Positions 1-11,606 of a stretch of DNA of 64,000 nt are shown in pieces. Both the position numbers and the translations under genes were made by a program. Below the pieces are notes generated by a model. It was not told the origin of the DNA and made no database searches. It saw only the letters and a list, made by a program, of their open reading frames with translations. This DNA is from an uncultured Faecalibacterium sp. GTDB lineage: Bacteria; Bacillota; Clostridia; Oscillospirales; Ruminococcaceae. The stretch is from positions 6,400 to 70,399 of the forward strand of contig CAKSWQ010000007.1 in the NCBI GenBank assembly GCA_934512105.1. Reading direction: 5' to 3'. The first letter of the stretch is position 1, and each line of letters opens with the position of its first letter.

Positions 1-798
1 CAGTTCATTCTGGATAACCCGGACGAGACCACCACCCTCACCATCCGGGAGCTGGCGCGGCGCTCTTTCTCCTCCCCTTCCAGCGTGGTGCGCATCTGCC
101 GGGTGATCGGCTTTCAGGGCTACAAGGAGCTGCGCCACGCCCTGACGCTGGAGCTTGCCACCCTTGGCGAGAACGGCAGCCACCGGGAAAAGGACATCAC
201 CCCGCAGGACAGTTTGCAGGAGATCGTGGACAAGGTGACCCACAAGAACATCCAGAGCCTGCTGGACACCCAGCGGCTGCTTTTGCTGGACGAGCTGGAA
301 CAGTGCGTGGAGCTGATCGCCAATGCCCGCACGGTGCTGTTGTTCGGCATCGGCTCCTCGCTGTGCGTGGCAAAGGACACCTACCTGAAATTTCTGCGGC
401 TGGATAAGCCCTGCGTGGTCAACGAGGACTCCCACTCGCAGCTTTTGCAGGCGCGCAACGCCACCGCGCAGGATGTGGGCATCGTGTTCTCCTACTCCGG
501 GCAGACCATGGAGATGATCCAGTGCATTCAGGAAATGAAGGCAGGCGGTGCACCGGTAATTGCGGTGACCCGCTACTACCCCTCCGAGGTAGCGCAGCTG
601 GCAGACCATGTGCTGTATGTAGCCGCCAACGAGAGCCTGTTCCGCAACGGTGCCATGTCCTCCCGGCTTTCCCAGCTGAACGTGATGGATATCCTGTACA
701 CCGCCTACGCCAGCCGCAACCACGAGGACACCATGCGCCGCCTGACCAAGACCCATATCTATAAGCCCGGCGAACCAGATGTGCTGACGCAGCCGTAA
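1..798 (+). CDS. RpiR/MurR-family transcriptional regulator (5' truncated by window edge)
   Basis: The reading frame is open from base 1, so the gene starts before the window. The visible part begins inside an RpiR-type helix-turn-helix (phrases such as TIRELARRSFSSPSSVVRIC, then GFQGYKEL). It continues into a SIS sugar-phosphate-isomerase-like domain with the glycine/serine-rich phosphosugar-binding segment LLFGIGSSLCVA and a second strand VFSYSGQT. RpiR proteins are cytoplasmic repressors or activators that sense phosphosugars such as N-acetylmuramate-6-P. The stop is at 796-798 and a hairpin terminator follows. The sugar it senses cannot be told because the neighbouring genes upstream are outside the window. 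Confidence 0.9.
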   Translation, partial: QFILDNPDETTTLTIRELARRSFSSPSSVVRICRVIGFQGYKELRHALTLELATLGENGSHREKDITPQDSLQEIVDKVTHKNIQSLLDTQRLLLLDELEQCVELIANARTVLLFGIGSSLCVAKDTYLKFLRLDKPCVVNEDSHSQLLQARNATAQDVGIVFSYSGQTMEMIQCIQEMKAGGAPVIAVTRYYPSEVAQLADHVLYVAANESLFRNGAMSSRLSQLNVMDILYTAYASRNHEDTMRRLTKTHIYKPGEPDVLTQP

Positions 799-823
799 AC
801 CGGAAGCTGCCCCGCAGGGCATA

Positions 824-860
824 AAAAAGGCGCCCGGTGATCTTCTCACCAAGCGCCTTT
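824..860 (+). terminator. Intrinsic terminator after the RpiR gene
   Basis: Stem AAAGGCGC pairs with GCGCCTTT, with an inner GGTGA/TCACC extension and a five-base loop. It lies 26 bases after the RpiR stop. The stem is A-rich on the left and T-rich on the right, so it could work in both directions. Confidence 0.75.
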
Positions 861-980
861 GCTTCCGTTGACGAAAGTATAGCGTTTTTTGTAGGTTCTT
901 TCAATCCGAAATGTGCAGCAGCTTTTTCGTCAAGCGATTTTATATTTTGTAAAGTATCACAATGTCTTGCTTTGTTTTTT

Positions 981-1045
981 GTTGGTTTTGCCAGCCGCTC
1001 CTCTGCAATGCGGGCTTGCAGTGACCTTCATGCAAAAATCGCAAC
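981..1045 (-). pseudogene. Mosaic of two gene-end fragments (serine recombinase and ATC-hydrolase-like)
   Basis: Read on the minus strand, 984-1022 translates as LQARIAEERLAKP. This is identical to an internal segment of the serine recombinase at 48657-50783; the DNA at 989-1022 matches 49551-49584 with two differences. Immediately next to it, 1023-1050 matches the last codons of the ATC-hydrolase-family gene at 57836-58438 (the DRCDFCMKV end). Neither fragment is in a functional gene here. The two abutting scraps suggest recombination debris at the edge of the dispersed repeat that follows. Confidence 0.5.
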
Positions 1046-1212
1046 GGTCCTTCTGAAAAAAATACGCCCTGCTGCTGCCTCTGTCAAGAAGTTTAGGCGT
1101 TTTCAGGGATCCCGAAAGCGATTTCGCTGTTGGAGTTCCTCCTGCGGCATAGAAATGGCAGATCGTTTTCTGCATCGAAAAAATTCACCCCTGTAAACTT
1201 GTCGGTTTCTGC

Positions 1213-1241
1213 TTGACAATGCCCTGTGGGCGTGCTATTTT
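1213..1241 (+). promoter_or_regulatory. Sigma-A-type promoter inside the dispersed repeat
   Basis: TTGACA at 1213-1218, exactly 17 bases, then TATTTT at 1236-1241. Both boxes and the spacing are the same in copy B at 63313-63341. It points toward the structured leader and the gene at 1356. Confidence 0.65.
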
Positions 1242-1261
1242 TTATTTCATAAATTTGTTTT

Positions 1262-1314
1262 GCCTAACCATCTGAGGGGTTTTCCCCCGCATTTTTTTGC
1301 GCCAGTTGTTAGGC
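1262..1314 (+). ncRNA. Structured leader RNA (three-stem element)
   Basis: A closing stem GCCTAAC (1262-1268) pairs with GTTAGGC (1308-1314). It encloses a GGGG-TTTT-CCCC hairpin (1276-1287) and a second hairpin CGCA-T6-TGCG (1288-1301). In copy B the second hairpin reads TGCA/TGCA, so a C:G pair has become T:A with pairing kept. The leader starts about 20 bases after the promoter's -10 box and ends 42 bases before the ATG at 1356. It could be a cis-regulatory leader or a small RNA; I do not recognise a named family. Confidence 0.5.
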
Positions 1315-1355
1315 CATGCTAACCATTTTCAAAACTGAGATAGAGGTGTGTTACA

Positions 1356-2192
1356 ATGAGATTGAAAAAAGTATTTGCAGGTGCGCTTGCGGCAGCTATG
1401 CTGATGTGTGCCGTGGCAGTCCCGGCCTTCGCTGCGGAAGAGGTGGAGCAGGAGAACTGCCTGTCCTCCAGCTATGTCCAGATGAACATCCCTTACGCCG
1501 ACTTCTACAAAGCTGCCGGTGTGGACAACGCATCTGAGGTTGATGCTGTTACCAGCGCCACCAAAAACAAGACCCGTTCGGGTGGTCTTGCCGGCGGTTC
1601 CTACCACGTCAACGCTGATGGCACCGACATCACCGGCGTCTCTTTCCCGGTCAAAGTGCTGACCCCGTGGGCGCTGAAGAACGCAAAGCAGGTCACCGAT
1701 GCCGACAGTTATGACATTACCGTTACGCTAAAAGGCAAGGAATCCACCACCACTTATACCGGCATGGATGCTCTGTTTGAGAACGACAGCTACGCTTACT
1801 ACAAGCTCAGCGAGACCCCTGCTTACTACATCACCGCATGGTACAACCTGCTGAGCGGCAAGTGGGAGTTTGGCAAGGTCCACGCCGCCGAGACCACCGT
1901 AGAGGGCACCACTGTGGAGCTGAATACCAACGGTCACCACACCACCTACGAGATGAAGATCTCCGGTTTTGATTTGGACTACAAGACCAACAAGGTCTAC
2001 GGCGTAGTGCTGACCACCGCCGATGGCAGTGAGTACGGCCTGCATCATGTGACTAACATCTGGCATGGTACCAAGCTGGGCTTCAATGCTGATGACCCTT
2101 ACTTTACATCCATTATCGGCAAGACTGTTACTCAGATCACCTTCTACACCGCCGACGGTGTGTATGTTCTGCCGGTCAGCGTGGCGCTGTGA
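1356..2192 (+). CDS. Secreted protein with a Tp47-like domain pattern
   Basis: 278 residues with a clear Sec signal peptide: MRLKK, a hydrophobic run, then a signal peptidase I site AFA-AEE near residue 25. The segment MNIPYADFYKA followed by VDAVTSATKNKTR resembles the start of the Treponema Tp47 penicillin-binding-protein fold (YADYW followed by DAVSRAT). The C-terminal part is beta-rich (TTADGSEYGLHHVTNIW). No transmembrane anchor or LPXTG is visible, so it is probably released or loosely wall-bound. Expression would depend on the repeat-borne promoter and structured leader just upstream, and a strong terminator follows. The family match is from memory and its function is unknown; a heme- or wall-binding role would be a guess. 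Confidence 0.7.
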   Translation: MRLKKVFAGALAAAMLMCAVAVPAFAAEEVEQENCLSSSYVQMNIPYADFYKAAGVDNASEVDAVTSATKNKTRSGGLAGGSYHVNADGTDITGVSFPVKVLTPWALKNAKQVTDADSYDITVTLKGKESTTTYTGMDALFENDSYAYYKLSETPAYYITAWYNLLSGKWEFGKVHAAETTVEGTTVELNTNGHHTTYEMKISGFDLDYKTNKVYGVVLTTADGSEYGLHHVTNIWHGTKLGFNADDPYFTSIIGKTVTQITFYTADGVYVLPVSVAL

Positions 2193-2231
2193 GTTCGCAG
2201 AAAACCGCCTGATTCAGCCAAAATATAGAAC

Positions 2232-2273
2232 AAAACGGCAAGGTCGCTTGACATCAGGCGGCCTTGCCGTTTT
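2232..2273. terminator. Bidirectional terminator between convergent genes
   Basis: AAAACGGCAAGG at 2232-2243 pairs with CCTTGCCGTTTT at 2262-2273 (12 bp). It lies between the + strand secreted-protein gene and the - strand LytTR gene, with T or A runs on both sides. Confidence 0.85.
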
Positions 2274-2302
2274 ATAGTAACTTCTCTTCTTTTTATGCAA
2301 AG

Positions 2303-3001
2303 TCAGGAGTCCAGAGTTTGCAGCACGCAGGCACAGTACCCCGGTTCAGGCTGGTAACAATGGATGGTCAGGTATTTGTCCACCTCCGGGCTGTAATCGT
2401 GCAGGGTATGCTTTGTACCATTCAATGCCACATCTGCATACGATACAAGCCACTTTTTATCCCCATTGGGGAACACCTCGTAAAAAGAGCGGTCCAGCAT
2501 TTTTTCCACCGGCACACCTTCGATATTTGCCATCTCCGCGTTGCAGTAGCGGAAGATAAAATCCACGCCGTGCCCATCCTCATTAAAGACCAGCTCGATG
2601 ACGCAGAACGCCAGTGGCATATCGTCCAGCAGGGTGCATTTTTCCAGCAGGCTCATGCTCATACGGTGGGGCTGTGTATCTGCCAGCCCGATCTCTGTAC
2701 GCAGGCGGCGATGGTCGCTCATCCCGCGCTTGCGCCCCTGAAAGGTGCGCCCGTCGGACATGGTATAAACCCCATCGTTGCTGATATTTACGATCTGGCT
2801 GCGGCACACCGCGATCCCCTTGCTGATGTTCAGGAACATATCCTCCGGCAGCACAGACAAAACGCTGTGCAGCGGCGCATACAGCGCAGCTTCCTCGCCG
2901 TCCATGCGGTGAACGACCGTTTTACGGTCACTGCGGTAAAGATACAAAATGTTTTCCGGGCAAAGATCGTTTTTTTGAAACCATTCATGCAGATCGTTCA
3001 T
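2303..3001 (-). CDS. LytTR DNA-binding domain protein with C-terminal PAS domain
   Basis: 232 residues from the ATG at 3001, chosen because AAAGGAGCAAGG sits just upstream; the longer frame to 3043 has no ribosome site. Residues about 20-105 match a LytTR domain (MFLNISKGIAVCRSQIVNIS, then the DGRTFQGRKR strand). Residues about 115-230 resemble a PAS sensor (MPLAFCVIELVFNEDG, FIFRYCNAEMANIEG, FYEVFPNGDKKW). It is a cytoplasmic transcription factor that would sense a ligand or redox state through the PAS part; this order differs from the usual receiver-LytTR response regulators. It is divergent from the Tat-enzyme pair at 3258-6720 with about 250 bases between, so it may control that pair. Confidence 0.8.
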   Translation of the reverse strand: MNDLHEWFQKNDLCPENILYLYRSDRKTVVHRMDGEEAALYAPLHSVLSVLPEDMFLNISKGIAVCRSQIVNISNDGVYTMSDGRTFQGRKRGMSDHRRLRTEIGLADTQPHRMSMSLLEKCTLLDDMPLAFCVIELVFNEDGHGVDFIFRYCNAEMANIEGVPVEKMLDRSFYEVFPNGDKKWLVSYADVALNGTKHTLHDYSPEVDKYLTIHCYQPEPGYCACVLQTLDS

Positions 3002-3257
3002 CGCCTTGCTCCTTTGTCGATTGATGTGCTTAGTATAGCACACTATCGTGCGGGACGCAAGATTTTGATAGCATTTCCGTCAAATTTTATCGGGCGTTTT
3101 TGTTGAAACCTACATTTTTATTGCGAAAAATGCAAAAATCATTGACTTTTAATCATTCTCCATGTATCTTGAACACAGAGAGCCAAATGTTTTTTCCATA
3201 AGGCATAAGGCGCATGAAGTGCATCAAGCAAAAAAGCATGACAGGAGGTTTCATGTT

Positions 3258-4637
3258 ATGAAAATGACCCGCCGTGAATTTTTGAACGTTTCCACTGCGG
3301 CTGCGGCGGTCTGCGCAGCTACACTTTTGCCCGTAGAGAAAGCTGCCGCAGCGCAGCAGGCGATGGGGACACAGGATCTTCTGGAGCAGGCGTATCTGTA
3401 TGCCTTTCCGCTGGTGATCATGGATGCCACCCGGACGTTTTCTACGAATACCCGCACGGTTACAAGCGCTAAGGCACCCATCAACCAGTTCATCCACGCG
3501 AAAAAGCTGGCGAATGCCACGACCCGTGTCGTGGTAACACCGAATGTGGATACTATCTACACGCAGGCGTTTTTGGATGTCGGCGCAGAACCGATGATCT
3601 ATGGTGTGCCGCAGACTGACCGCTTTTTTAACGTACAGGTGCTGGATGCATGGACCAACACCGCCGCCGTGCTGGAAGCACCGGGGCTTTATGCCATCAC
3701 TCGTGCAGACTGGCAGGGCGAGCTGCCGGAAGGGGTGCAGCGGATCGATGTGCCTACCACTATGGTCTGGACCATCGCCCGCATCGTGCTCTCCGGGCAG
3801 GAGGATCTGCCCAATGTCCGGGCGATCCAGGATAAGATGCAGCTGATGCCGCTGTCGGCCTATCCGGCGGGGCTGGCGGTTGCGCCGGAGGGCAGTTATT
3901 CGCCGGAAAACGACTTTGTGCCGGTGCAAAAGGTGCTTTCGATGTCTCCGCAGGCGTTTTTTGACACTGCAAACCAGCTAATGCAAACAAACCCGCCCGC
4001 TGCGGCAGATGCTCCGGTGCTCCGGGAGCTTGCAGCACTGCACGTCGGCCCCGGCGAGAAGTTCGATGACAAGGCGCTGGGTCTGTTCAGCGGGCTGCGC
4101 TGGAAGCTGATGCTGCTTCAAATGAAGAAAAAGCTGCAGAGCGAATCCGAGAACTATACGCGCCAGATGGGACAGTGGACCTATTACGGCGACCCCATCG
4201 GCAACTTTGGCACGGCGTATACCTACCGTACCATGGTGGCGCTGCGGGGGCTGGGTGCCAACACCACGGATGTTGCCATCTACCCCAAAACGGATGTGGA
4301 CAGCACCGGCGCAGTCCTGACCGGCAAAAAGACCTATACGCTGCACATAGAGGCAGAGCCTCCTACGAAGGAAAAGGGCTTCTGGTCGGTGACCGCCTAC
4401 GGCGAGGATGATTTCCTCATTGATAACGCCATCGACCGCTACTGCGTCAACGACCGCTCCGGGCTGCACCGCAACCCGGACGGGTCGATCGATATCGTCC
4501 TTTCCAAAGAAGCACCGGAGGATACGACCAATTGGCTGCCGGTAGGGGAGGGAGATTTCCACCTCTTCCTCCGAATCTATAAACCGGATACTGCTGCACT
4601 GGAGGATTGGCAGCCGCCGGTTGTCCGCGCAAACTGA
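3258..4637 (+). CDS. Tat-exported DUF1254/DUF1214 protein
   Basis: 459 residues from the ATG at 3258, which follows AGGAGG at 3244-3249. The longer frame to 3162 is rejected because it lacks a ribosome site and hides the signal peptide. The N-terminus MKMTRREFLNVS carries a twin-arginine motif and a hydrophobic alanine-rich stretch ending near AAAAQQ. DUF1254 covers about residues 35-190 (RVVVTPNVDTIYTQAFLDV, TTMVWTIARI). DUF1214 covers about 330-455 (FWSVTAYGEDDFLIDN, WLPVGEGDFHLFLRIY). The biochemical role of the family is not established. The next gene begins 31 bases later with nearly the same Tat leader (MKMTRR), so the two are likely co-transcribed and act together outside the membrane. 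Confidence 0.88.
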   Translation: MKMTRREFLNVSTAAAAVCAATLLPVEKAAAAQQAMGTQDLLEQAYLYAFPLVIMDATRTFSTNTRTVTSAKAPINQFIHAKKLANATTRVVVTPNVDTIYTQAFLDVGAEPMIYGVPQTDRFFNVQVLDAWTNTAAVLEAPGLYAITRADWQGELPEGVQRIDVPTTMVWTIARIVLSGQEDLPNVRAIQDKMQLMPLSAYPAGLAVAPEGSYSPENDFVPVQKVLSMSPQAFFDTANQLMQTNPPAAADAPVLRELAALHVGPGEKFDDKALGLFSGLRWKLMLLQMKKKLQSESENYTRQMGQWTYYGDPIGNFGTAYTYRTMVALRGLGANTTDVAIYPKTDVDSTGAVLTGKKTYTLHIEAEPPTKEKGFWSVTAYGEDDFLIDNAIDRYCVNDRSGLHRNPDGSIDIVLSKEAPEDTTNWLPVGEGDFHLFLRIYKPDTAALEDWQPPVVRAN

Positions 4638-4668
4638 TTTGTAATTCTATAATAAGAAGGAACCTGCT

Positions 4669-6720
4669 ATGAAAATGACCCGCCGGAATTTTATTTCTTC
4701 TTCGGCTGCTGCAATGCTGGCGTGCGGCGCATCTCTGTCTGCCCATGCTGCGGAAAATACCACGGAAAACGGCCTGAATTTTATCGCGGATATTTTCAAG
4801 GACCCCACCCAGCCGGGTGAGACAGAGGAAGCAACGGCGATCACAGCAGAAAAGAACGCCGAATGGTATGAAACGCTGGATTTTTCCGACCGGCGGGAGT
4901 TTGCCAACGCCGAGCGCGGCTGGCTGGACAACGCGGAAGGCAGGATCATCGATGGTGAGGATAACAGATCCGCATGGGATCTGCAGAGCTACGGCGATTT
5001 GAACCGGGATGCTCCTGACACTGTAAACCCCAGCCTGTGGCGGAATACCCAACTCAACGCCAAAGCCGGTCTGTTTGAAGTATGTGACGGCATCTATCAG
5101 GTACGCGGCTTTGATATGGCCAATACCACCTTTATCCGCACCGACCACGGCTGGATCGTGTTTGATGTGCTGATGTGCAAGGAGAACATGAAAGCTGCCA
5201 AGGAGCTGATGGAGAACCGCTTCGGCCCGCTGGACATCAAGGCGGTGCTGTACAGCCACTCCCATGTGGACCACTTCGGCGGCGTGGAGGGCATTATCAC
5301 CCGGGAGCAGGTAGCGGATGCAACGCTTTCGCTGAAAAAGCAGCTGGCTTCCGGCAAGACCCTTGTGCTTGCGCCGGCGGGCTTTCTGAAGCACGCCATC
5401 AGCGAGAATGTCTATGCAGGCATCGCCATGGCGCGGCGCGCACAGTTCCAGTACGGCACGGTGCTTGACAAGGGCGAAAAGGGTGCACTGAGCGTGGGCA
5501 TCGGCATGGGACAGTCCACCGGTACGGTGGCCCTCATCGCTCCCACCTACGAGATCGGGGAAGATGTTCCAAAGCTGACCATCGACGGGCTGGAGATCGA
5601 ATTTCAGCTGACCCCCGGCACCGAAGCCCCCGCCGAGATGAACGCCTATTTCCCGAAATACCGCGCCCTCTGGATGGCGGAAAACTGCACCAGTACGCTG
5701 CATAATCTGTACACCCTGCGCGGCGCAGAGGTGCGCGATGCCAACGATTGGGCAAAGTACATCATTGAGGCAGACCAGCGCTTCTGCGACAAGACCGATG
5801 TGGTGTTCCAGAGCCACAACTGGCCGCACTGGGGCGAGGAGATCCATGATTACCTGCTGAATACGGCAGCCATCTATAAGTTTATTCACGACCAGACCCT
5901 GCATTATATGAATCAGGGGTATACCTCCACTGAGGTCGCCGCCATGCTCACCTTGCCCGAAAAGCTGGAAAAGGTCTGGTACACCCGGCCGTATTACGGC
6001 ACGCTGGCACACAACGCCAAGGCGGTCTACCAGAAGTATCTGGGCTGGTACGATGCAAACCCGGTCAACCTGAACCCGCTTCCGCCCAGCGATACCGCCA
6101 AGAAGCTGGTGGAATATCTGGGCAGCACGGAACTGGTGCTCTGCAAGGCGAAAAAGGACTATGCAAAAGGCGAATATCAGTGGGTGGCGCAGATCACCAA
6201 GGAGTTGGTCTTTGCAGACCCGTCCAACCAGAAGGCGCGCAATCTGTGCGCGGATGCACTGGAGCAGCTGGGCTATCAGGCAGAGTCCGGCGCATGGCGC
6301 AACGCCTACCTGATGGGCGCTGCCGAGCTGCGCAAGGGCAACCTGTCCGGTCTGGCACGCACCGCCAATGGTCTGGGCTCCGCTATGAAGGAGATGACCG
6401 TGGATATGCTGCTGGATTACATTGCCATCCTGACCGATGCCAACGCCGCCCAGAATGATGATGTGACCCTGAACCTGATCGTGACGGACGTGAACGAAAA
6501 GTTCTATGTGACCCGGAAAAACGGCATTCTGCTGTCCTATCCGGGGGAGAACCGCCCGGATGCACAGGCTTCCGTCACCTGCAAACGTCTGCAGCTCCTT
6601 GCCCTGATGCAGGGTCAGCAGGCCGGGCAGATACAGATCAGCGGCGATGCCACTGCCCTGAAGCGTCTGCTGGCGTATGCGTCCAAGTTTGAAAAGACCT
6701 TCAATGTGATCGAACCGTAA
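4669..6720 (+). CDS. Tat-exported SdsA1-like alkyl sulfatase
   Basis: 683 residues with a Tat leader (MKMTRRNFISSS, cleavage near SAHA-AEN). The metallo-beta-lactamase zinc motif H197-S-H199-V-D201-H202 (in YSHSHVDHFGG) is intact. The segment after it, with GQSTGTVALIAPTYEIGED and MWMAENC-type strands, matches the alkyl sulfatase catalytic domain. It is followed by the helical dimerisation domain (about residues 390-530) and an SCP2-like C-terminal domain (about 560-683). SdsA1 enzymes hydrolyse sulfate esters of alkyl chains such as SDS, releasing alcohol and sulfate. Export by Tat implies the metal is loaded in the cytoplasm. The substrate in a gut bacterium might be sulfated lipids or detergents; this is inference. 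A hairpin terminator follows. Confidence 0.9.
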   Translation: MKMTRRNFISSSAAAMLACGASLSAHAAENTTENGLNFIADIFKDPTQPGETEEATAITAEKNAEWYETLDFSDRREFANAERGWLDNAEGRIIDGEDNRSAWDLQSYGDLNRDAPDTVNPSLWRNTQLNAKAGLFEVCDGIYQVRGFDMANTTFIRTDHGWIVFDVLMCKENMKAAKELMENRFGPLDIKAVLYSHSHVDHFGGVEGIITREQVADATLSLKKQLASGKTLVLAPAGFLKHAISENVYAGIAMARRAQFQYGTVLDKGEKGALSVGIGMGQSTGTVALIAPTYEIGEDVPKLTIDGLEIEFQLTPGTEAPAEMNAYFPKYRALWMAENCTSTLHNLYTLRGAEVRDANDWAKYIIEADQRFCDKTDVVFQSHNWPHWGEEIHDYLLNTAAIYKFIHDQTLHYMNQGYTSTEVAAMLTLPEKLEKVWYTRPYYGTLAHNAKAVYQKYLGWYDANPVNLNPLPPSDTAKKLVEYLGSTELVLCKAKKDYAKGEYQWVAQITKELVFADPSNQKARNLCADALEQLGYQAESGAWRNAYLMGAAELRKGNLSGLARTANGLGSAMKEMTVDMLLDYIAILTDANAAQNDDVTLNLIVTDVNEKFYVTRKNGILLSYPGENRPDAQASVTCKRLQLLALMQGQQAGQIQISGDATALKRLLAYASKFEKTFNVIEP

Positions 6721-6747
6721 AAACGACTTCTAATGTCGGAATACGCC

Positions 6748-6791
6748 AAGGGGCTGTTGCACAAGGATAGAAGCCAGTGCAACAGCCCCTT
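6748..6791. terminator. Bidirectional terminator built from a GGGGCTGTTGCA inverted repeat
   Basis: AAGGGGCTGTTGCA pairs with TGCAACAGCCCCTT around a 16-base loop. It separates the alkyl sulfatase from the convergent beta-galactosidase gene. The arm GGGGCTGTTGCACA also forms the ends of the MITE-like element at 32806-33026, so the terminator may derive from an element end. Confidence 0.8.
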
Positions 6792-6806
6792 CAGCTAAGC
6801 GAATCT

Positions 6807-9917
<3,111 letters not shown>

Positions 9918-11606
9918 TCAGTCCGCTTCGTCAAAGACCTCGGTGTCCAGTTCTGTGTGCCCCTTGGGGATATGGTACTTCACGGCGGGCAGATGGACAT
10001 TGGTGAAGTACAGGCTGGTGTTGGGGTCACAGCCGATGATGACCGCTTCTCCCCTGCCCGCCACAGCGCAGCGCAGGGTGTCGCAATGAGCTTCGGCGGT
10101 ATCGTTTTCCACGCTTTCGGCGTAGCCCGGTGCAAAGTTGGGCACGGCAAAACCGCAGTCGTAGGCTTCGCAGTCAAAGCTGCTGTCAATTTCGTGGTGG
10201 CGGCGGTGGCCGGTGGCAGTGGGGGTGATGGTGGTGGTGACCTCAATGCCGGGGAAGGGCGACCACTGCGCAGTCACAGCCCCTGCTTCAATTTCCCACG
10301 TTTTGCTCACCTTGCGCACGAATACGTTATCGTCGATGACAAAGGCCAGCATACTGTCCGGCGCGGCCTGATTGAGCACCTCCCGGCTACGGGAAGCGCA
10401 GAAGCCGAAGCGGGTGTCGTAGGCAAATTTTGCGTACTTTTCCGGGAACTGCCCGTGGCCGTGGCCCTCGTTGACACCGGCAGCGTAAGCCGTTACCCGG
10501 CCTTCCCGGCGCTGCACCAGCATATTGGCGTAGGGCATAGGTTTGAGCCGCTCCAATGCGGGCATGGGCGCGGCTTCGGCAGACCAGAAGGGGTGGTCGT
10601 CCGGCAAAGCCAGCAGCAAAAAGCTCTTCATGCCCCAGTAGGGGCTGCCGGGGGCGTTGTACCGCTCGGCCATGTACATCTGCGGGTAGCAGTAGCCGAT
10701 GGTCAGGATGCCGTCCCGGTCAAACATTTTCTGCCCCAGCCACCAGTTGAAGTTGCGGACGATGAGCCCCTTCATCACCGGCAGGGGCAGCGGCTCCAGC
10801 CCTGCCCAGATGCAGGCTGCCCAGAAGCTGTTCTGGGCAAAGCGGTAGGTCAGGCTGCGCCCGAAGGGCAGCGCTGCGCCGTTGGCGTCGAACCAGTAAA
10901 CGAACTGCTGTGCAAACAGCTGGGCACGCTGGCGGTAAAGGGCGGCGCGCCGGGGGTCGGTGTCGGCGGCAAATTTAGAGTAGAGCAGCCCGTAATACTG
11001 GATGGCCCACGGGATGTAGTAATCCTTCTGCACGGAAGCGCCATCGGTGGACCAGCCGTCGCCGCTGTAATAGCTGTCGATCTTGCAAAGGCCGTCCTCC
11101 AGCAGCTCCGGGCTGTAAGGCATGCCTACGCTTTTCAGGGCAAGGTTTACAAGGATGCGGAAGAACTGCCAGTTGCAGTCCGGGATGGTGTGGGCGTTGA
11201 TCTGCCCCAGCCATGCGGCAAGGTTCTGTTTTTCGGCATCGGAAAGCGGTGTCCACAGCTTTTCCGGCGCGGTGAGGATGCCGCAGGCAATGGCGGCCAT
11301 CTCCACATAGCACTGGTCGTACTCCCCGGTGGTGCCCCAGTATTCGGGGTTTTCCGGGTCGGCACCGGCGGCAAGTCCCTTGCGGTAGATGGTTTCAAAC
11401 TCCGGGTCAGAGCCGCCGCCCACCCAGAAGGGCACCAGCGCCCACAGCGGGCGGCTGAAGGCTTCCAGCTCGATGGCGTTTTGGTTGTAGGTCACACCCG
11501 TCTCGCCCAGATGCAGCCGGGCACAACCAGCCGAATAATAGGGCTTGAGAGGGTCGAGAAATTTGTGCATCAGTGCGGTAAAATCCGCTTTGGTCTGCAA
11601 GTTCAT
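9918..11606 (-). CDS. DUF2264 domain-containing protein
   Basis: 562 residues from the ATG at 11606. That ATG overlaps the stop of the GH88 gene by one base (TGATG), which fixes the start; the longer frame to 11681 is rejected. Residues about 10-360 show the alpha/alpha-barrel-like pattern of DUF2264 (RPLWALVPFWVGGG, YWGTTGEYDQCYVEMAAIA, DGWSTDGASVQKDYYIPWAIQYYGLLY). A beta-rich C-terminal part resembles the heparinase-type sandwich. No signal peptide is seen. DUF2264 proteins are usually found with polysaccharide lyases and unsaturated uronyl hydrolases, as here, and probably act on acidic oligosaccharides. The precise reaction is unknown. Confidence 0.85.
   Translation of the reverse strand: MNLQTKADFTALMHKFLDPLKPYYSAGCARLHLGETGVTYNQNAIELEAFSRPLWALVPFWVGGGSDPEFETIYRKGLAAGADPENPEYWGTTGEYDQCYVEMAAIACGILTAPEKLWTPLSDAEKQNLAAWLGQINAHTIPDCNWQFFRILVNLALKSVGMPYSPELLEDGLCKIDSYYSGDGWSTDGASVQKDYYIPWAIQYYGLLYSKFAADTDPRRAALYRQRAQLFAQQFVYWFDANGAALPFGRSLTYRFAQNSFWAACIWAGLEPLPLPVMKGLIVRNFNWWLGQKMFDRDGILTIGYCYPQMYMAERYNAPGSPYWGMKSFLLLALPDDHPFWSAEAAPMPALERLKPMPYANMLVQRREGRVTAYAAGVNEGHGHGQFPEKYAKFAYDTRFGFCASRSREVLNQAAPDSMLAFVIDDNVFVRKVSKTWEIEAGAVTAQWSPFPGIEVTTTITPTATGHRRHHEIDSSFDCEAYDCGFAVPNFAPGYAESVENDTAEAHCDTLRCAVAGRGEAVIIGCDPNTSLYFTNVHLPAVKYHIPKGHTELDTEVFDEAD

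Larger units (their letters stand above)
1044..1314 (+). repeat. Dispersed repeat, copy A (promoter plus structured leader)
   Basis: About 270 bases align base for base, with scattered substitutions, to 63141-63413 in the same orientation. Shared landmarks in order: CGGTCCTTCTG, ACGCCCTGCTG, CTCTGTCAAGAAGTTTAGG, CCCTGTAAACTTGTC, a TTGACA/TATTTT promoter and the GCCTAAC stem. Here it sits directly upstream of the secreted-protein gene at 1356. The antisense strand has a short ORF in both copies, but the differences between copies change many amino acids, so I treat the element as non-coding. Confidence 0.75.

Noticed and set aside
957..1175. Short minus-strand ORF in the dispersed repeat, also present at 63098-63319
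   Set aside because: The two copies share a phrase (PKLLDRG) but most differences change the amino acid, and the plus strand holds a conserved promoter and paired stems. A non-coding element is the better reading.
4447..6012. A 521-codon minus-strand frame
   Set aside because: Antisense to the alkyl sulfatase and DUF1254 genes, whose motifs and Tat leaders are clear.
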